Of a DNA stretch of 64,000 nucleotides, positions 8,924-19,388 are shown piece after piece (position 1 is the first letter of the stretch; each line of letters begins with the position of its first letter). The notes below the pieces were generated by a model. That model saw only the letters and a list, made by a program, of their open reading frames with translations. It ran no database searches and was not told the DNA's origin. A program made the position numbers and the translations under genes. The stretch comes from Bacillota bacterium. GTDB taxonomy: Bacteria; Bacillota; Clostridia; Clostridiales; Clostridiaceae. The stretch is from assembly GCA_021781655.1 (NCBI GenBank), contig JAJXWJ010000004.1, positions 1-64,000 on the forward strand, written 5' to 3'.

Positions 8924-10195
8924 CTACTTTTTTAATTCATCTTTAACTTCCGAATAAAGTCTAAAACTATTTCCAATTATTCTTTTAGCCACATACATTG
9001 CATTATCAGAAAAATTTATTAATGCTTCCATATCGGTTTCATCATCGGGAAAAATTGATACGCCTATACTTGTATTAATTAAAATGTCTATTCCATTAAC
9101 AACTATAGGTTCATTAAATGCATTCATAATCTTTCTAATAAATAAATTAACGCTACTTAAATCTTTAACCTTAGCTTGAATAATGACGAATTCGTCTCCT
9201 CCCATTCTACCAAAAGCATCTATTTCTCTAATAATATTATTAATTCTATTTGCAACCTCTTTTAAAACCTTGTCCCCGGAATCATGTCCATAATTATCAT
9301 TTATGCTTTTAAACTTGTCTACATCAAAAAATAAAACTGCCAACTTTTCATTATTCCTTTTAGCATACCCAAGCATATATGAAAATTTATTTATTAATGC
9401 TGCCCTATTGGCTATATTCGTCAAAAAATCATGATTTGCCATATATTCTAAATTTTCTTGAAATCGCTTTCTTTCTGAAATATCCTTAATAACACTCATT
9501 ACTAATTGTTCACCGTCCATATCCGCGCTATTTGAAGTCACTTCTACTGGAACTATTGTACCATCCTTCTTTTGATGAAAGGTTTCAAAAACTATTCCTT
9601 CTTTAATAGCAGTTTCAAATTGATACTTAAAGTTTTTTCTTTCTTCAGTAGACCTTATTTCATAAACATTTTTCCCAATAAGCTCGGCTTTAGTATATCC
9701 ATATAACTTTTCTGAAGCATTATTAGCGTCTACTATTATTCCTTTTTCATTAATTAAAAATATAGCAAAAATCGAATTATACAGTAACTGGCTATACATT
9801 TCTTTGTACTTAATTACCTTAATGGAATCAGTTATATCAACAAATAATGCATAAAATTCTCCTTTAACATCACTGAAAGCAACAATTTTATAATGTTTTT
9901 TACTCTTTTCCCCATAATACTGCAATTTTTTATTTGAAAGCTTTATAGATACCTCACTAAAAACATTAAGTAACCTATTATCTAACCTTTCAAAAACTTG
10001 AGATGCTCTTTTTGAAATTACCTGTTCCTTTTTCATATTAATTAACTTTTCGAAACTCTTATTCATGTCTATTATAATACAATCTTCTGGAATATTTTTA
10101 TTATAAATTATTTTGCCATGAATAAACCCTTCTCTCATATGCTCGAACAAACTTATGCAATACTGTTTTTCTCTAATACAATTCGTATCTTTCAC
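8924..10195 (-). CDS. PAS-PAS-GGDEF diguanylate cyclase
   Basis: Probable cytoplasmic c-di-GMP synthase of 423 residues, starting at GTG with GGAGAGGGG just upstream. Residues about 10-130 form a divergent PAS-like sensor ending in an ITDSIK junction. Residues about 133-245 form a clear PAS domain (IFLINEKGIIVDANNASEKLYGYTKAELIG) with a PAC tail (MSVIKDISERK). The GGDEF domain (250-415) has an intact active site, GRMGGDEFV. An RxxD inhibitory site (REID) lies five residues before it, so product feedback is likely. No membrane segment is seen. The ligand of the PAS domains is unknown. Confidence 0.92.
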   Translation of the reverse strand: MKDTNCIREKQYCISLFEHMREGFIHGKIIYNKNIPEDCIIIDMNKSFEKLINMKKEQVISKRASQVFERLDNRLLNVFSEVSIKLSNKKLQYYGEKSKKHYKIVAFSDVKGEFYALFVDITDSIKVIKYKEMYSQLLYNSIFAIFLINEKGIIVDANNASEKLYGYTKAELIGKNVYEIRSTEERKNFKYQFETAIKEGIVFETFHQKKDGTIVPVEVTSNSADMDGEQLVMSVIKDISERKRFQENLEYMANHDFLTNIANRAALINKFSYMLGYAKRNNEKLAVLFFDVDKFKSINDNYGHDSGDKVLKEVANRINNIIREIDAFGRMGGDEFVIIQAKVKDLSSVNLFIRKIMNAFNEPIVVNGIDILINTSIGVSIFPDDETDMEALINFSDNAMYVAKRIIGNSFRLYSEVKDELKK

Positions 10196-10405
10196 AAAAA
10201 GCCCCTCTCCTAATTATATAGATAATGGTAAATTTTTAATGCTTTTTATAAGATATTATCATATTATTAATAAAATAACTAGATTTTTTATAATAATTTA
10301 ACAATAGTCATAATAATAAAAGTTATCTTATGTGGCTGTAAAAGTTGAATTTTTTTATTAATTCCATTAAAATCAAATTATATAACATAAAGGAGGTACC
10401 AAAGT

Positions 10406-11101
10406 ATGGAAAGACCATTTCTATTATCTACAAGAGCTACAAATGAAAATTTTGCAGGTTATACCTATCACCTAGAAGGAGAACTTGTCCCATCACTTAC
10501 AATCGAACTTCAAGCTAATCAAAAAATATTTTTTGAACATCATATTTTATTATGGAAGCATCCACAAATAAGTATAGGAATTCGTCCAATGAAAGGTGCA
10601 CTTAAACGTATGGTTGCAGGAATGCAAATATTTATAACTGAAGCAGAGGGACCTGGACAAATAGCCTTTAGCCGTGATGGTGCAGGTCATGTTTTTGGCG
10701 TTCACATGAAAAAGGGTGACGAATTACATATTCGTGAGCATCAATTTCTTGCCGCAACAAATAATATAGAATATACTTTTGAACGTGTAAAAGGTTTTTC
10801 AAATATGCTTTTTTCTGGTACTGGTTTTTTCATTGATAAGTTTAGATGTACTGACGGCGATGGCATACTTTGGTTACATGGTTATGGCAATGTTTTTGAA
10901 AAGGTTCTAGCTCCAGGCGAGCAGATTGATGTTGAACCTGGTGGCTGGCTTTATAAAGATCCAACTGTTAATATGGAAACAAATATTCAGTCCCTTTCTA
11001 CTGGCATATTTGCAGCAACAAATATAATAACAAATAGATTCACGGGACCAGGAAGAGTTGGTATACAGTCTATGTATTACCATCTTGAGACTAGTCAATA
11101 A
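10406..11101 (+). CDS. AIM24 (DUF124) family protein
   Basis: A 231-residue protein of the AIM24/TIGR00266 family, a beta-rich fold of poorly known function. Recognisable parts are LTIELQANQKIFFEHHILLWK, GPGQIAFSRDGAGHVF, and the glycine-rich C-terminal half with DGILWLHGYGNVFEKVLAPGEQIDVEPGGWL. An AAAGGAGGT site lies 8 bases before the ATG. It has its own terminator, and no operon partner is evident. Confidence 0.85.
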   Translation: MERPFLLSTRATNENFAGYTYHLEGELVPSLTIELQANQKIFFEHHILLWKHPQISIGIRPMKGALKRMVAGMQIFITEAEGPGQIAFSRDGAGHVFGVHMKKGDELHIREHQFLAATNNIEYTFERVKGFSNMLFSGTGFFIDKFRCTDGDGILWLHGYGNVFEKVLAPGEQIDVEPGGWLYKDPTVNMETNIQSLSTGIFAATNIITNRFTGPGRVGIQSMYYHLETSQ

Positions 11102-11104
11102 AAG

Positions 11105-11139
11105 AAAAGAGAGAAGAATATTTAAATCTTCTCTCTTTT
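11105..11139. terminator. Bidirectional terminator between the AIM24 and YhgE genes
   Basis: A 13-bp stem aaaagagagaaga / tcttctctctttt between convergent genes, with A on one flank and T on the other. Confidence 0.85.
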
Positions 11140-11151
11140 ACTTATTATTAG

Positions 11152-13305
11152 CTATATTCCAGCTTCTTTAAATTTATGTTCCATAAATTCCGTGACTTTA
11201 TGAAAGTATTTTTTTAATCTAGATGCCACAATAAAAACTACAACAAATACTAGAAGCATACAAACATCGAAATATACATTTGACCAAATTGGACCTGCTA
11301 TAGCTTCTCTGAATCCAGAAATAGCATAGGTGAATGGCCACAAAGGCTGTAATAGACCAAATACTTCTGGATTGGTTTGTATAGGATAAATTCCTCCTGA
11401 CCCTGCTATTTGAAACACCATTATAACTACAGCTATAGCTTTACCTACATTGCCAAATAAAGATACCAACGTAAATATTATGACTGTAAAAGTAAATGCT
11501 GATATTTGCGATATAGCAATCATAAGCGGCATATTTTCTGGATTCACCCCTAATATAAACTTATCACCTATAGTTACTATAAATGCTTGTACTTGTGATA
11601 TTGATAAGAAAAGCAGCATCTTTCCAAAATGTTTTTGCCTTAAAGTAAGCTTTTCATGTTCAAATTCCATACATTCAACAGATAAAAGAGAAGATAATAA
11701 AAGTGCCCCAACCCATATTGCTAATACTGTATAAAAAGGTGTTAATCCTACTCCAAAAACACCATCTCCATACACATCAACCTGCTTTAAATCTATTGGT
11801 GAGGAGAGGAAACTAGAAATCTCTCCCGGGTTCATATCTAAAAGTTTAACTATCTTATCTATAGTGCCCTCATCCATATTTTTCATTTTATCCATTAAAG
11901 TCTTTAGTTGGCTTTGTATACTAGCCAATCTACTATTTAGTTCGGAAGCCTGATTAACTGAAACGTCTGAAGTTGACATACCAAAATCAGCTACTGCATT
12001 TAACTGCGGAACTATTACCTTTTCTGCCTCTAACAAATTAGAAACATTATCTAAACTGCTAGATGTATTTTCAGCATAGTTATCTAAAACAGGAATTACC
12101 ACATTATAAATTTGATTTGATATTCCTGTAAGGCTACTAGTTACTTGATTGCCAAGATTTGATAAATTATCTAATACTGTGTTATTTGCATTTTTTGAGG
12201 CATTTATATTTACATTATTATTTAGCTGTGTTAAGGCTGTTTTTTGTGCCTTAATTATAGTTTCTAAAGCTTGCAGCGAATTTATGGCATTAGTTATATT
12301 TTGATTGCTAATAGTATTATTTACTGCTTCTAAGCTTTGAACTTGACCATCTATAAGATTTGTCATAGAATTAGAAATATTTGACATCTGATTTATAGTG
12401 TTAGTAATATTATCCGTGCTTACTCCGTTATTTATATCCTTTAGCTTTTGGAGCAGCTGTTGATATTCATTGTTTAAGGTTCCAAGTTGAACCATATCAT
12501 TATTTAAGTTTAATGCTGCTGTATCTACAACATCCTTTGTGGACAAAACTAATGTTTTGCTTGCTTCTGTAGCGCTTTGAAGATTATTTATTTGGTCAGT
12601 AATTTCTGGAAGCTTTGTTTTTGAGTCAGATAAAAAGCTTTTTAAAGATTTTGAGGTATTGCTTGCAGAATTTATATAGTTAATAATAGAACCTATATCA
12701 TCATATGCCTGCTTTACTGTGTCATTAATTTGAACTATTTGAGCCTTGTTTACGCTAACCTTGCTGCCAACACCATTAAGTATGTTAAAAGCCTCTTTAT
12801 CTACCACACTATTAAAGGAACTTTCTATATTATATGTAAGCTTATCTTTCGCAGCACTTGTAATTTTAGCTGCTATAGCATTTAACTTTTCGTTATCTCT
12901 ATATATGATACTTGGCTTCTTAGGTGCTGATGTAGTCAAACTTACTAAACCTTTTGTAAAATCATTTGGTATTTCTATTAATGCATAATACTTACCTTCA
13001 TTCAAACCATAATTACCTTGCCATTCATCTATGAAAATCCAATCTATAGATTTATTTTTCTTAAGACTTGCTACTATATTATCGCCAGCATTAATATTTT
13101 TTCCGTTGAATTCAGCTCCTTCATCCTCATTTACAATTGCTATTGGCAGATTTCCTGTGTTAGCATAAGGATCCCAACAAGCCTTTATGTTTATCCACGC
13201 ATAAAGAGAAGGTAAAATACATAACCCAATTACTATTATTAAAGCTCCCTTATTTTTAACTATGCTTTTTAAATCTCTTTTATATATCTTAAATACTTTC
13301 CTCAT
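11152..13305 (-). CDS. YhgE/Pip family membrane protein, copy 1
   Basis: About 717 residues. The start is set at 13305 because AGGAGG lies just before it, whereas an in-frame ATG at 13329 has no ribosome site. One membrane segment near the N-terminus (ALIIVIGLCILPSLYAWINIKACWDPY, the family signature) precedes a long extracellular coiled-coil-like region rich in N, S, T and L. At least five membrane helices follow in the C-terminal 200 residues. The family includes phage infection protein Pip and type VII secretion-associated YueB/EsaA-like proteins. The actual role here is unknown. It overlaps or abuts the paralogue upstream, forming one operon. Confidence 0.88.
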   Translation of the reverse strand: MRKVFKIYKRDLKSIVKNKGALIIVIGLCILPSLYAWINIKACWDPYANTGNLPIAIVNEDEGAEFNGKNINAGDNIVASLKKNKSIDWIFIDEWQGNYGLNEGKYYALIEIPNDFTKGLVSLTTSAPKKPSIIYRDNEKLNAIAAKITSAAKDKLTYNIESSFNSVVDKEAFNILNGVGSKVSVNKAQIVQINDTVKQAYDDIGSIINYINSASNTSKSLKSFLSDSKTKLPEITDQINNLQSATEASKTLVLSTKDVVDTAALNLNNDMVQLGTLNNEYQQLLQKLKDINNGVSTDNITNTINQMSNISNSMTNLIDGQVQSLEAVNNTISNQNITNAINSLQALETIIKAQKTALTQLNNNVNINASKNANNTVLDNLSNLGNQVTSSLTGISNQIYNVVIPVLDNYAENTSSSLDNVSNLLEAEKVIVPQLNAVADFGMSTSDVSVNQASELNSRLASIQSQLKTLMDKMKNMDEGTIDKIVKLLDMNPGEISSFLSSPIDLKQVDVYGDGVFGVGLTPFYTVLAIWVGALLLSSLLSVECMEFEHEKLTLRQKHFGKMLLFLSISQVQAFIVTIGDKFILGVNPENMPLMIAISQISAFTFTVIIFTLVSLFGNVGKAIAVVIMVFQIAGSGGIYPIQTNPEVFGLLQPLWPFTYAISGFREAIAGPIWSNVYFDVCMLLVFVVVFIVASRLKKYFHKVTEFMEHKFKEAGI

Positions 13306-13336
13306 CTTTCCTCCTATAAGCATTTCCAAAGTCTAT

Positions 13337-15508
13337 CTATTCACCTATTCCAGAGTTTTTAAAGCTTGCTTCAAATCTAGAAATTTTTCCGTCTAATGGC
13401 TTCTTTAAAAAGAAACCAAAGAAAATAAAAAATGTGGCAATTATAACTAGTAAAACAAAATCAAAAATTACACTCCCTATTAATGGTCCTGCTATAGCTT
13501 CCCTAAAACCACCTATACTATAAGTAAAAGGGAAGAGAGGCTGGAATATTCTAAAAAGCAAAGGATCTACTTGTATTGGGTAAGTACCACCACTTCCAGC
13601 TAATTGAACTATCATATATACAATTGAAATTGCTTTCCCTATATTACCAAGCACTGAAACTAAGGTGTAACAAATAGTAGCAAATACTGCAGAAGAAAAT
13701 ACTGCAAAACATATCATTAGAAACGTATTAACTGTATAAACACCTAAAATAAACTTATCGCCTAAGGAAACAATTAAACCTTGAATCATTGCCAAAGTAA
13801 TAAAGGTTAGCATCTTTCCAAAATGTTTTTCTCTAATTGTCAATTTTTCTATACCGTCAAAGTGAGCTATTTCTGTCTTTAGCATAGAGGTAAGTAACAA
13901 TGCTCCAACCCAAAGGGCTAATACGGAATATACTGGAGCCATTCCTGAACCGTAATTTGGTATAGCATATATAGCCTCTTCCTGCAAGTCAAAAGGTGAA
14001 GAAACAAAATTACCCATAAACTTAGGGTCGGCTTCTAATATACTTATTATTTGTACTATATCATTATTATTAACATACTGTAGCTTATCGCTAAGTTGAC
14101 TTATAATACTTTTATATTGGAGCAATCTACTATTCAAATCTCCTGACACCTTGTTTGCAAGATTACTTCCATCTATTGCAGTGTTCATTAAATTATCAAT
14201 TTGATCGTTCAATCCCTTTGCAGTATTTAGTAAATCACCAGCATCGCTAGTAGCTTGTATTAAATTATTAGCTATAGTATTAATTGTTCCTTTTGTTGTT
14301 GAATTATATTGCTTAGTAACAGCAATTACTCTATTGTTTATTGTTGTTAAATCACTACTTATAGAGTTCATTAATGTCTCATTTTGAGAATTAGCTGATG
14401 CTATTTGCTGCTGCAGATTACTAAGTCTACTTTTTTCATCGCTTATAGAACTTTGAATGCTACCCAAGGATTCAATTATAGATGAAATATTTGCATTAGG
14501 GCTTTTAGAATTTATACTGCTTAAATAGTCTGTTATTGAAGTAATGGCATCACTAGCAGACTGAAGCTGTGAAATTATTTGAGTAATTGTAGCACTACTT
14601 TGTGTACTTGTATTTGTGCTTATTGAAGCATTTAATTGATTAGTTAAAGCCTGTGTATTATTAACATCCGCTTCCATGGAGTTTAAGGCTAAATCTAAAT
14701 TATTCATGCTAGTATTTAATGTAGTTTGAGTAGATTGAAGTATATCCTTGTTATTGCTATTTATTGCTATAAGAGAATTTAATCCACTGTCTACCGATGG
14801 AAAAGTAGCTTTCATCTCAGTTAAAAAGCTAGAAAGACTTGCTGAGTTCTCATTAATGGACTGAAGCATCATAGTGATGGCATCCATGTTTTTATTAACT
14901 TCTATTATATTATCCTTTAAATTTATAATATCATTTTTATTTTGCTCAGCGTCCTTTCCATATCCATTAATTGCGGAAAAAGCAGTCTCATTTAAGCTTT
15001 CAATAAAATTTGAAGTTATTTGACTAACTAAAGTACTGGCAGCCGTATCTGTTATTTTTTCTGCTACTGGATTTTGTTTAGTATTTACCTTGTATATAAT
15101 TTGTGGCTTTGTATATTTGTCAGATAAAAAGCTTAAAAAATCTTTACTAAAGTCTTGTGGAATCTCAATAACCGCATAATAGGTTCCATCAACTACCCCT
15201 AAATCTGCATTTTGTGAATTTACAAACTTCCACCCAATCTTATGGTTGGTTTTCAGCTGATTAACAACTTCATCACCTATATTTATATCTTTATTTTGAA
15301 ACTTTACCGACTTATCATTATTAACTACAGCCACAGATATAGTGCTTGTATTATCATATGGGTCCCAACAAGCTTTAATGTTTATCCATGCATACAATGA
15401 CGGCAAAATGCATAATCCTGCTACAATTAATAAAGCAATAGGATTATGTTTTATGCTTATCATATCTCTTTTCCATACTTTTATGCAATTTATTATACTT
15501 TTCTTCAT
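13337..15508 (-). CDS. YhgE/Pip family membrane protein, copy 2
   Basis: A 723-residue paralogue of the next gene with the same layout: N-terminal membrane helix with LCILPSLYAWINIKACWDPYDNT, an extracellular region about 470 residues long with heptad-like repeats of Asn/Ser/Leu, then a five- to six-helix C-terminal block (WVGALLLTSML..., GSGGTYPIQVDPLLFRIFQPLFPFTYSIGGFREAIAG). That last segment is nearly shared with copy 1 and identifies the family. The pair probably arose by tandem duplication, since the two are most alike at both ends and diverge in the extracellular part. Confidence 0.88.
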   Translation of the reverse strand: MKKSIINCIKVWKRDMISIKHNPIALLIVAGLCILPSLYAWINIKACWDPYDNTSTISVAVVNNDKSVKFQNKDINIGDEVVNQLKTNHKIGWKFVNSQNADLGVVDGTYYAVIEIPQDFSKDFLSFLSDKYTKPQIIYKVNTKQNPVAEKITDTAASTLVSQITSNFIESLNETAFSAINGYGKDAEQNKNDIINLKDNIIEVNKNMDAITMMLQSINENSASLSSFLTEMKATFPSVDSGLNSLIAINSNNKDILQSTQTTLNTSMNNLDLALNSMEADVNNTQALTNQLNASISTNTSTQSSATITQIISQLQSASDAITSITDYLSSINSKSPNANISSIIESLGSIQSSISDEKSRLSNLQQQIASANSQNETLMNSISSDLTTINNRVIAVTKQYNSTTKGTINTIANNLIQATSDAGDLLNTAKGLNDQIDNLMNTAIDGSNLANKVSGDLNSRLLQYKSIISQLSDKLQYVNNNDIVQIISILEADPKFMGNFVSSPFDLQEEAIYAIPNYGSGMAPVYSVLALWVGALLLTSMLKTEIAHFDGIEKLTIREKHFGKMLTFITLAMIQGLIVSLGDKFILGVYTVNTFLMICFAVFSSAVFATICYTLVSVLGNIGKAISIVYMIVQLAGSGGTYPIQVDPLLFRIFQPLFPFTYSIGGFREAIAGPLIGSVIFDFVLLVIIATFFIFFGFFLKKPLDGKISRFEASFKNSGIGE

Positions 15509-15622
15509 GTCTTCACCTGCATTTTAATTATAGTAAGCTTAAAAAAACTATAATGAGATTATAACATAAAAAAAGAAGCAAAAGGCATAAAATTCTAACC
15601 TTGTGCTCTTATTGCTCAAATT

Positions 15623-16474
15623 TTACATAATTGAGCTTTTAATTCTTTGAATATGCATTGCTATATAGGCAACTTCCTCTTCTACTACTTTTACATTTAT
15701 ATCGGCTTGAATAATTTCAGAAACCTTTATTGCAATTTCATATGAATCACTATATTGGCTCTTGATTACATCTAATAACTCATTTTTTATTATAATACCA
15801 TTGATTATTCTTTCTATAGCAAACCTAATATGTGTGAGAAACCTAGCATAATCTAATGACTTCTTATCAATTTTAATACTTAAAGCTTCTTCTATAAAGC
15901 TTATAATCTTGCTGCATAAATAGGTATACCTATATGCAGTAGATACTTTTTCTTTATTTATAGAAGAATGTATGTGTAGTGCTATAAAGCCTATTTCATC
16001 ATCTGGTATAGATATTTTAAGCCTATCTTCTAGTATTTTTACTGCTTTTCCTGCTATTTCATATTCTTTTTTATAAAGGGTTTCTATTTCAACCAAGAAA
16101 GGATTATTTAAATTATTATTTTCCTTTAACCTTTTAATTGTATATGCAATATGGTCTATTAATGATATATGAATTCTTTCGTTAAGCTCCTTATCAAATT
16201 CATTAGATATCATATAAATAACTTCCTCGCATAAGCCTATAAAATTATTATCCAATTTGCTTGCTAATTCATTAAAGTTGCTATTATTAGACTTATCTTC
16301 AATAGAAAATATTTTATCTATTTTAATTGAATTAGCAATTATATCTCCTGTTCTTTTCCCAAAACCTATACCTTTACCAAACAATATTTTTTCATTTTTA
16401 TCATGAGAAACAAAAAGTACATTGTTATTAAATACTTTAATTACTTTATAATTAGTGTTTGATAAATTTTCCAT
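15623..16474 (-). CDS. BglG/LicT-type transcriptional antiterminator (CAT-PRD1-PRD2)
   Basis: A 283-residue RNA-binding antiterminator controlled by PTS phosphorylation. Residues 1-60 are the CAT domain (KVFNNNVLFVSHD, FGKGIGFGKRTGD). PRD1 and PRD2 follow with their His sites: LIDHIAYTIKRL and IALHIHSS, then FLTHIRFAIERI and IAMHIQRIK. It is the last gene of the GntR-murQ-nagA-nagB operon. A matching RAT/terminator lies in the leader of the divergent PTS gene at 20447, so the likely job is to allow PTS expression when amino sugar is present. The target assignment is inference. Confidence 0.88.
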   Translation of the reverse strand: MENLSNTNYKVIKVFNNNVLFVSHDKNEKILFGKGIGFGKRTGDIIANSIKIDKIFSIEDKSNNSNFNELASKLDNNFIGLCEEVIYMISNEFDKELNERIHISLIDHIAYTIKRLKENNNLNNPFLVEIETLYKKEYEIAGKAVKILEDRLKISIPDDEIGFIALHIHSSINKEKVSTAYRYTYLCSKIISFIEEALSIKIDKKSLDYARFLTHIRFAIERIINGIIIKNELLDVIKSQYSDSYEIAIKVSEIIQADINVKVVEEEVAYIAMHIQRIKSSIM

Positions 16475-16523
16475 TAATTTTACCTCCCCAGATAAAATCC
16501 AAAATATTTGCTGGCAAACAATT

Positions 16524-17252
16524 TTATTTTAATTTTTTAGCTGCTTCTTCGTCTAAAATTATAGTTACATCTTGATGTAATTGTAAAATGGATGAAGGGA
16601 TTTCTGGTGAAATTTTACCATATAAAGTGTTATATATAGCTTCAGCTTTAGATTCTCCTGTAGCTAACAAAATAATTTTTTTAGATTGCAATATAGTTTT
16701 TATTCCCATACTTATTGCTTTCTTTGGAACCTCATCAATTGAATTAAAAAATCTAGCATTTGATTTTATAGTTTTTTCATCTAATTCCACAAGATGAGTT
16801 TGTGCCTCAAAATTTACATTGGGTTCATTAAAACCTATATGTCCATTCACACCTATTCCAAGAACCTGTATGTCTATTCCACCTGCTTCTTTTATTTTCT
16901 TCTCATAACTTAAACAATCTTCTTCCACATCGTCGGAAGTTCCTTTAGGCACATTTACATTATTTTTATCTATATTAATAAATTTAAAAAAATTATTCAT
17001 CATATAATAATAGTAGCTTTGGCTATTTTCTTTTTCTAAACCATAATATTCATCTAAATTGAAGGTTTTTACCTTAGAAAAATCAACTTCATTTCTATTA
17101 TATTTTTCTACTAACTCTTTATACATTCCTAACGGTGTATCACCAGTAGCTAATCCTAAAATACTTTGTGGTTTTATAACTACTTGACTAGCTATAATGG
17201 ATGCTGCCTTTTTGCTCATTTCTTCATAATTTTTTACAACTAATAATTCCAT
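16524..17252 (-). CDS. nagB: Glucosamine-6-phosphate deaminase
   Basis: Converts glucosamine 6-phosphate to fructose 6-phosphate and ammonia. Its 242 residues match the short Gram-positive NagB. Motifs seen are LGLATGDTPLGMYKELV (phosphate loop), TFNLDEYYGL, and the catalytic region GIGVNGHIGFNEP with the conserved Asn-Gly-His. The C-terminus lacks the allosteric extension of the E. coli enzyme. It lies 18 bases downstream of nagA. Confidence 0.96.
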   Translation of the reverse strand: MELLVVKNYEEMSKKAASIIASQVVIKPQSILGLATGDTPLGMYKELVEKYNRNEVDFSKVKTFNLDEYYGLEKENSQSYYYYMMNNFFKFINIDKNNVNVPKGTSDDVEEDCLSYEKKIKEAGGIDIQVLGIGVNGHIGFNEPNVNFEAQTHLVELDEKTIKSNARFFNSIDEVPKKAISMGIKTILQSKKIILLATGESKAEAIYNTLYGKISPEIPSSILQLHQDVTIILDEEAAKKLK

Positions 17253-17270
17253 AATAACACCTCTTATTTT

Positions 17271-18431
17271 TTATTTTTTGTATACTATTTGACCTTCTAT
17301 AATAGTTTGTTCAACACAGAAATCATCATCAAATATGATAATATCTGCATTTTTACCTATTTCAATGCTTCCAATCTTATTATCAAGTCTAAGATTTCTC
17401 GCTGGATTTAATGATGCCATATTAACGGCTTCATTTATCTTTATGTTTGTATTTTTCATAAAATTTTTAACTGCCATATTTAAAGTTAAAATGCTTCCAG
17501 CAAGGGTTCCATCTTCAAGTCTTGCCGAATTATTTTTAACAATAACCTTTTGCCCACCTAATTCTGAAATTCCATCCTTTAAGCATCCAGCTCTCATGGA
17601 GTCAGTTATTAATATTAATTTATCTTTCCCTTTTATTTTTAAAAGTATTTGAAAGATTGCAGGATTAACATGAATGGTATCTGCTATAAGTTCACAGTAT
17701 ATATCACTATTGAAAATTGCACCTATTATGCCTGGTTTCCTATGATTAAGTGGATTCATTGCATTAAATATATGAGTAGCGCTATTTATTCCTAGACTTA
17801 TAGCTTCCATAGCTTCTTCATAAGTAGCATCAGAATGTCCAATAGATAAACTTATATCAGTCTTTTCTCTTATTTCTCTTATAAAATTAAAATTCACATC
17901 TTTTTCTGGTGCTAAAGTTATTAATTTTATAATATCCTTGTATTTTTCGATAAAATTATACTCCGGTTCAATTATAAAATCTTCTTTTTGAGCTCCCTTA
18001 TATTTTTTATTTATAAACGGACCTTCTAGATGAGCACCTATTATTTTTGCACCTTTTAAATTTAAACTTTTGCAATATTCAATATTATCTAATGCCTTAT
18101 ATATACTATCTTTATCCATAGTCATAGTAGTTGGAAGAAATGATGTTACTCCATTTTTAACTATAACTTCACTTAAGCCCTTTATTGCTTCTACTTCTCC
18201 ATCCATAGCATCATGCCCACCAGATCCATGAATATGTATATCTATAAATCCTGGTGAAACATAGCTTCCATTTGCATCAATTACTTCAATATTAGAATAT
18301 TTTTTGCTATCCATTTGTTCCATAAAATACTTTTCTTCTACAATATCTTTTATTTTTTCATTAAATAGAAGTACCTTATTTAAGAGCACATTATCTTTAG
18401 TAATAATTTTTCCATTGATTATAGCTTTCAT
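17271..18431 (-). CDS. nagA: N-acetylglucosamine-6-phosphate deacetylase
   Basis: Removes acetate from GlcNAc-6-P to feed nagB. The 386 residues form an amidohydrolase. The metal-site start is PGFIDIHIHGSGGHDAMDG. Further ligands and substrate residues are in GAHLEGPFIN, IGHSDATYEEA, ATHIFNAMNPLNHR and ITDSMRAG (catalytic Asp). It is in one operon with murQ (10 bases upstream) and nagB. Confidence 0.95.
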   Translation of the reverse strand: MKAIINGKIITKDNVLLNKVLLFNEKIKDIVEEKYFMEQMDSKKYSNIEVIDANGSYVSPGFIDIHIHGSGGHDAMDGEVEAIKGLSEVIVKNGVTSFLPTTMTMDKDSIYKALDNIEYCKSLNLKGAKIIGAHLEGPFINKKYKGAQKEDFIIEPEYNFIEKYKDIIKLITLAPEKDVNFNFIREIREKTDISLSIGHSDATYEEAMEAISLGINSATHIFNAMNPLNHRKPGIIGAIFNSDIYCELIADTIHVNPAIFQILLKIKGKDKLILITDSMRAGCLKDGISELGGQKVIVKNNSARLEDGTLAGSILTLNMAVKNFMKNTNIKINEAVNMASLNPARNLRLDNKIGSIEIGKNADIIIFDDDFCVEQTIIEGQIVYKK

Positions 18432-18441
18432 TTTTAACCAC

Positions 18442-19320
18442 CTACTTTTTATAATTTTGTAAAACTTTAGCTATCTTTCCATTATACCTTTGTAACATTA
18501 ACTCAGCTTCTTCTATAGGCATACCTGTTTCAATAACAACAATTGCAACCTTAGGGTCAAAACTGCACTTATTAAGTGTAGCTTCAATAGTATTTAAATC
18601 TGCAGCAGTAGCTAAACTAACAATCTCTTTAACTCTATTTTGAAGCTTTTTATTTATTGGTTTTACATTTACCATCAGATTCAAATATGTTTTGCCAAGC
18701 TTTATCATAGATGTAGTGCTTAGCATATTTAAAACCATTTTCTGAGCAGTTCCAGCCTTCATTCTAGTAGATCCTAATATAATTTCTTGACCAACATCAA
18801 CAGATATGGTTAAATCACAAATATCCTTTAAGCTACCTTTATTAGAGCACATTACACCTATCGTTTTACACTGGAGCTCCTTTCCATAGCAAACTGCTTT
18901 TTTTACATATGGCGTATTTCCACTAGCAGAAATTCCAACTAAAATATCATTTTTAGTTAAATTTATAGCTTTAAGATCATTAAGGGCTAACCCTTCATCA
19001 TCCTCAGTATGCTCAAGCCATCCACCTAGTGCCTCATTTCCACCGGAAATAATGCCTTGTACCATAGAATCTTCAACTCCAAAGGTAGGGGGACATTCTG
19101 AAGCATCTATAACAGCAAGCTTTCCACTAGTGCCGCTACCTACATATATCAGTCTTCCACCCATTTCAAAACTTTCTACTATTAAATCCACTGCCTTCGA
19201 TATTTTTTCTAATTGTATTTCTACTAGGTAAGCTATTTTTTTGTCTTCATCATTAATCCTTTTTAAAATTTCTAAAGTACTTAAATCATCTAACTTTTTT
19301 TCTTCTATCACCTTTATCAC
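18442..19320 (-). CDS. murQ: N-acetylmuramic acid 6-phosphate etherase
   Basis: Cleaves the lactyl ether of MurNAc-6-P to GlcNAc-6-P and D-lactate, linking peptidoglycan recovery to nagA and nagB. It has 292 residues with a SIS domain: IYVGSGTSGKLAVIDASECPPTFG is the diagnostic MurQ segment, followed by GISASGNTPYVKKA and GSTRMKAGTAQKMVLNMLST. Its place in the nag operon suggests that both wall sugars are used. Confidence 0.96.
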   Translation of the reverse strand: MIKVIEEKKLDDLSTLEILKRINDEDKKIAYLVEIQLEKISKAVDLIVESFEMGGRLIYVGSGTSGKLAVIDASECPPTFGVEDSMVQGIISGGNEALGGWLEHTEDDEGLALNDLKAINLTKNDILVGISASGNTPYVKKAVCYGKELQCKTIGVMCSNKGSLKDICDLTISVDVGQEIILGSTRMKAGTAQKMVLNMLSTTSMIKLGKTYLNLMVNVKPINKKLQNRVKEIVSLATAADLNTIEATLNKCSFDPKVAIVVIETGMPIEEAELMLQRYNGKIAKVLQNYKK

Positions 19321-19388
19321 CCTCCTTTAATATCAAACAGCAATGAGTGTATATTAATGAGTTGGTTACACAAACTTAAAGAAATTAA

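Noticed and set aside
19330-19375. Possible second NagR operator (gttggttacacaaac) between the GntR gene and murQ
   Set aside because: The palindrome is weak, and no promoter elements could be recognised around it.
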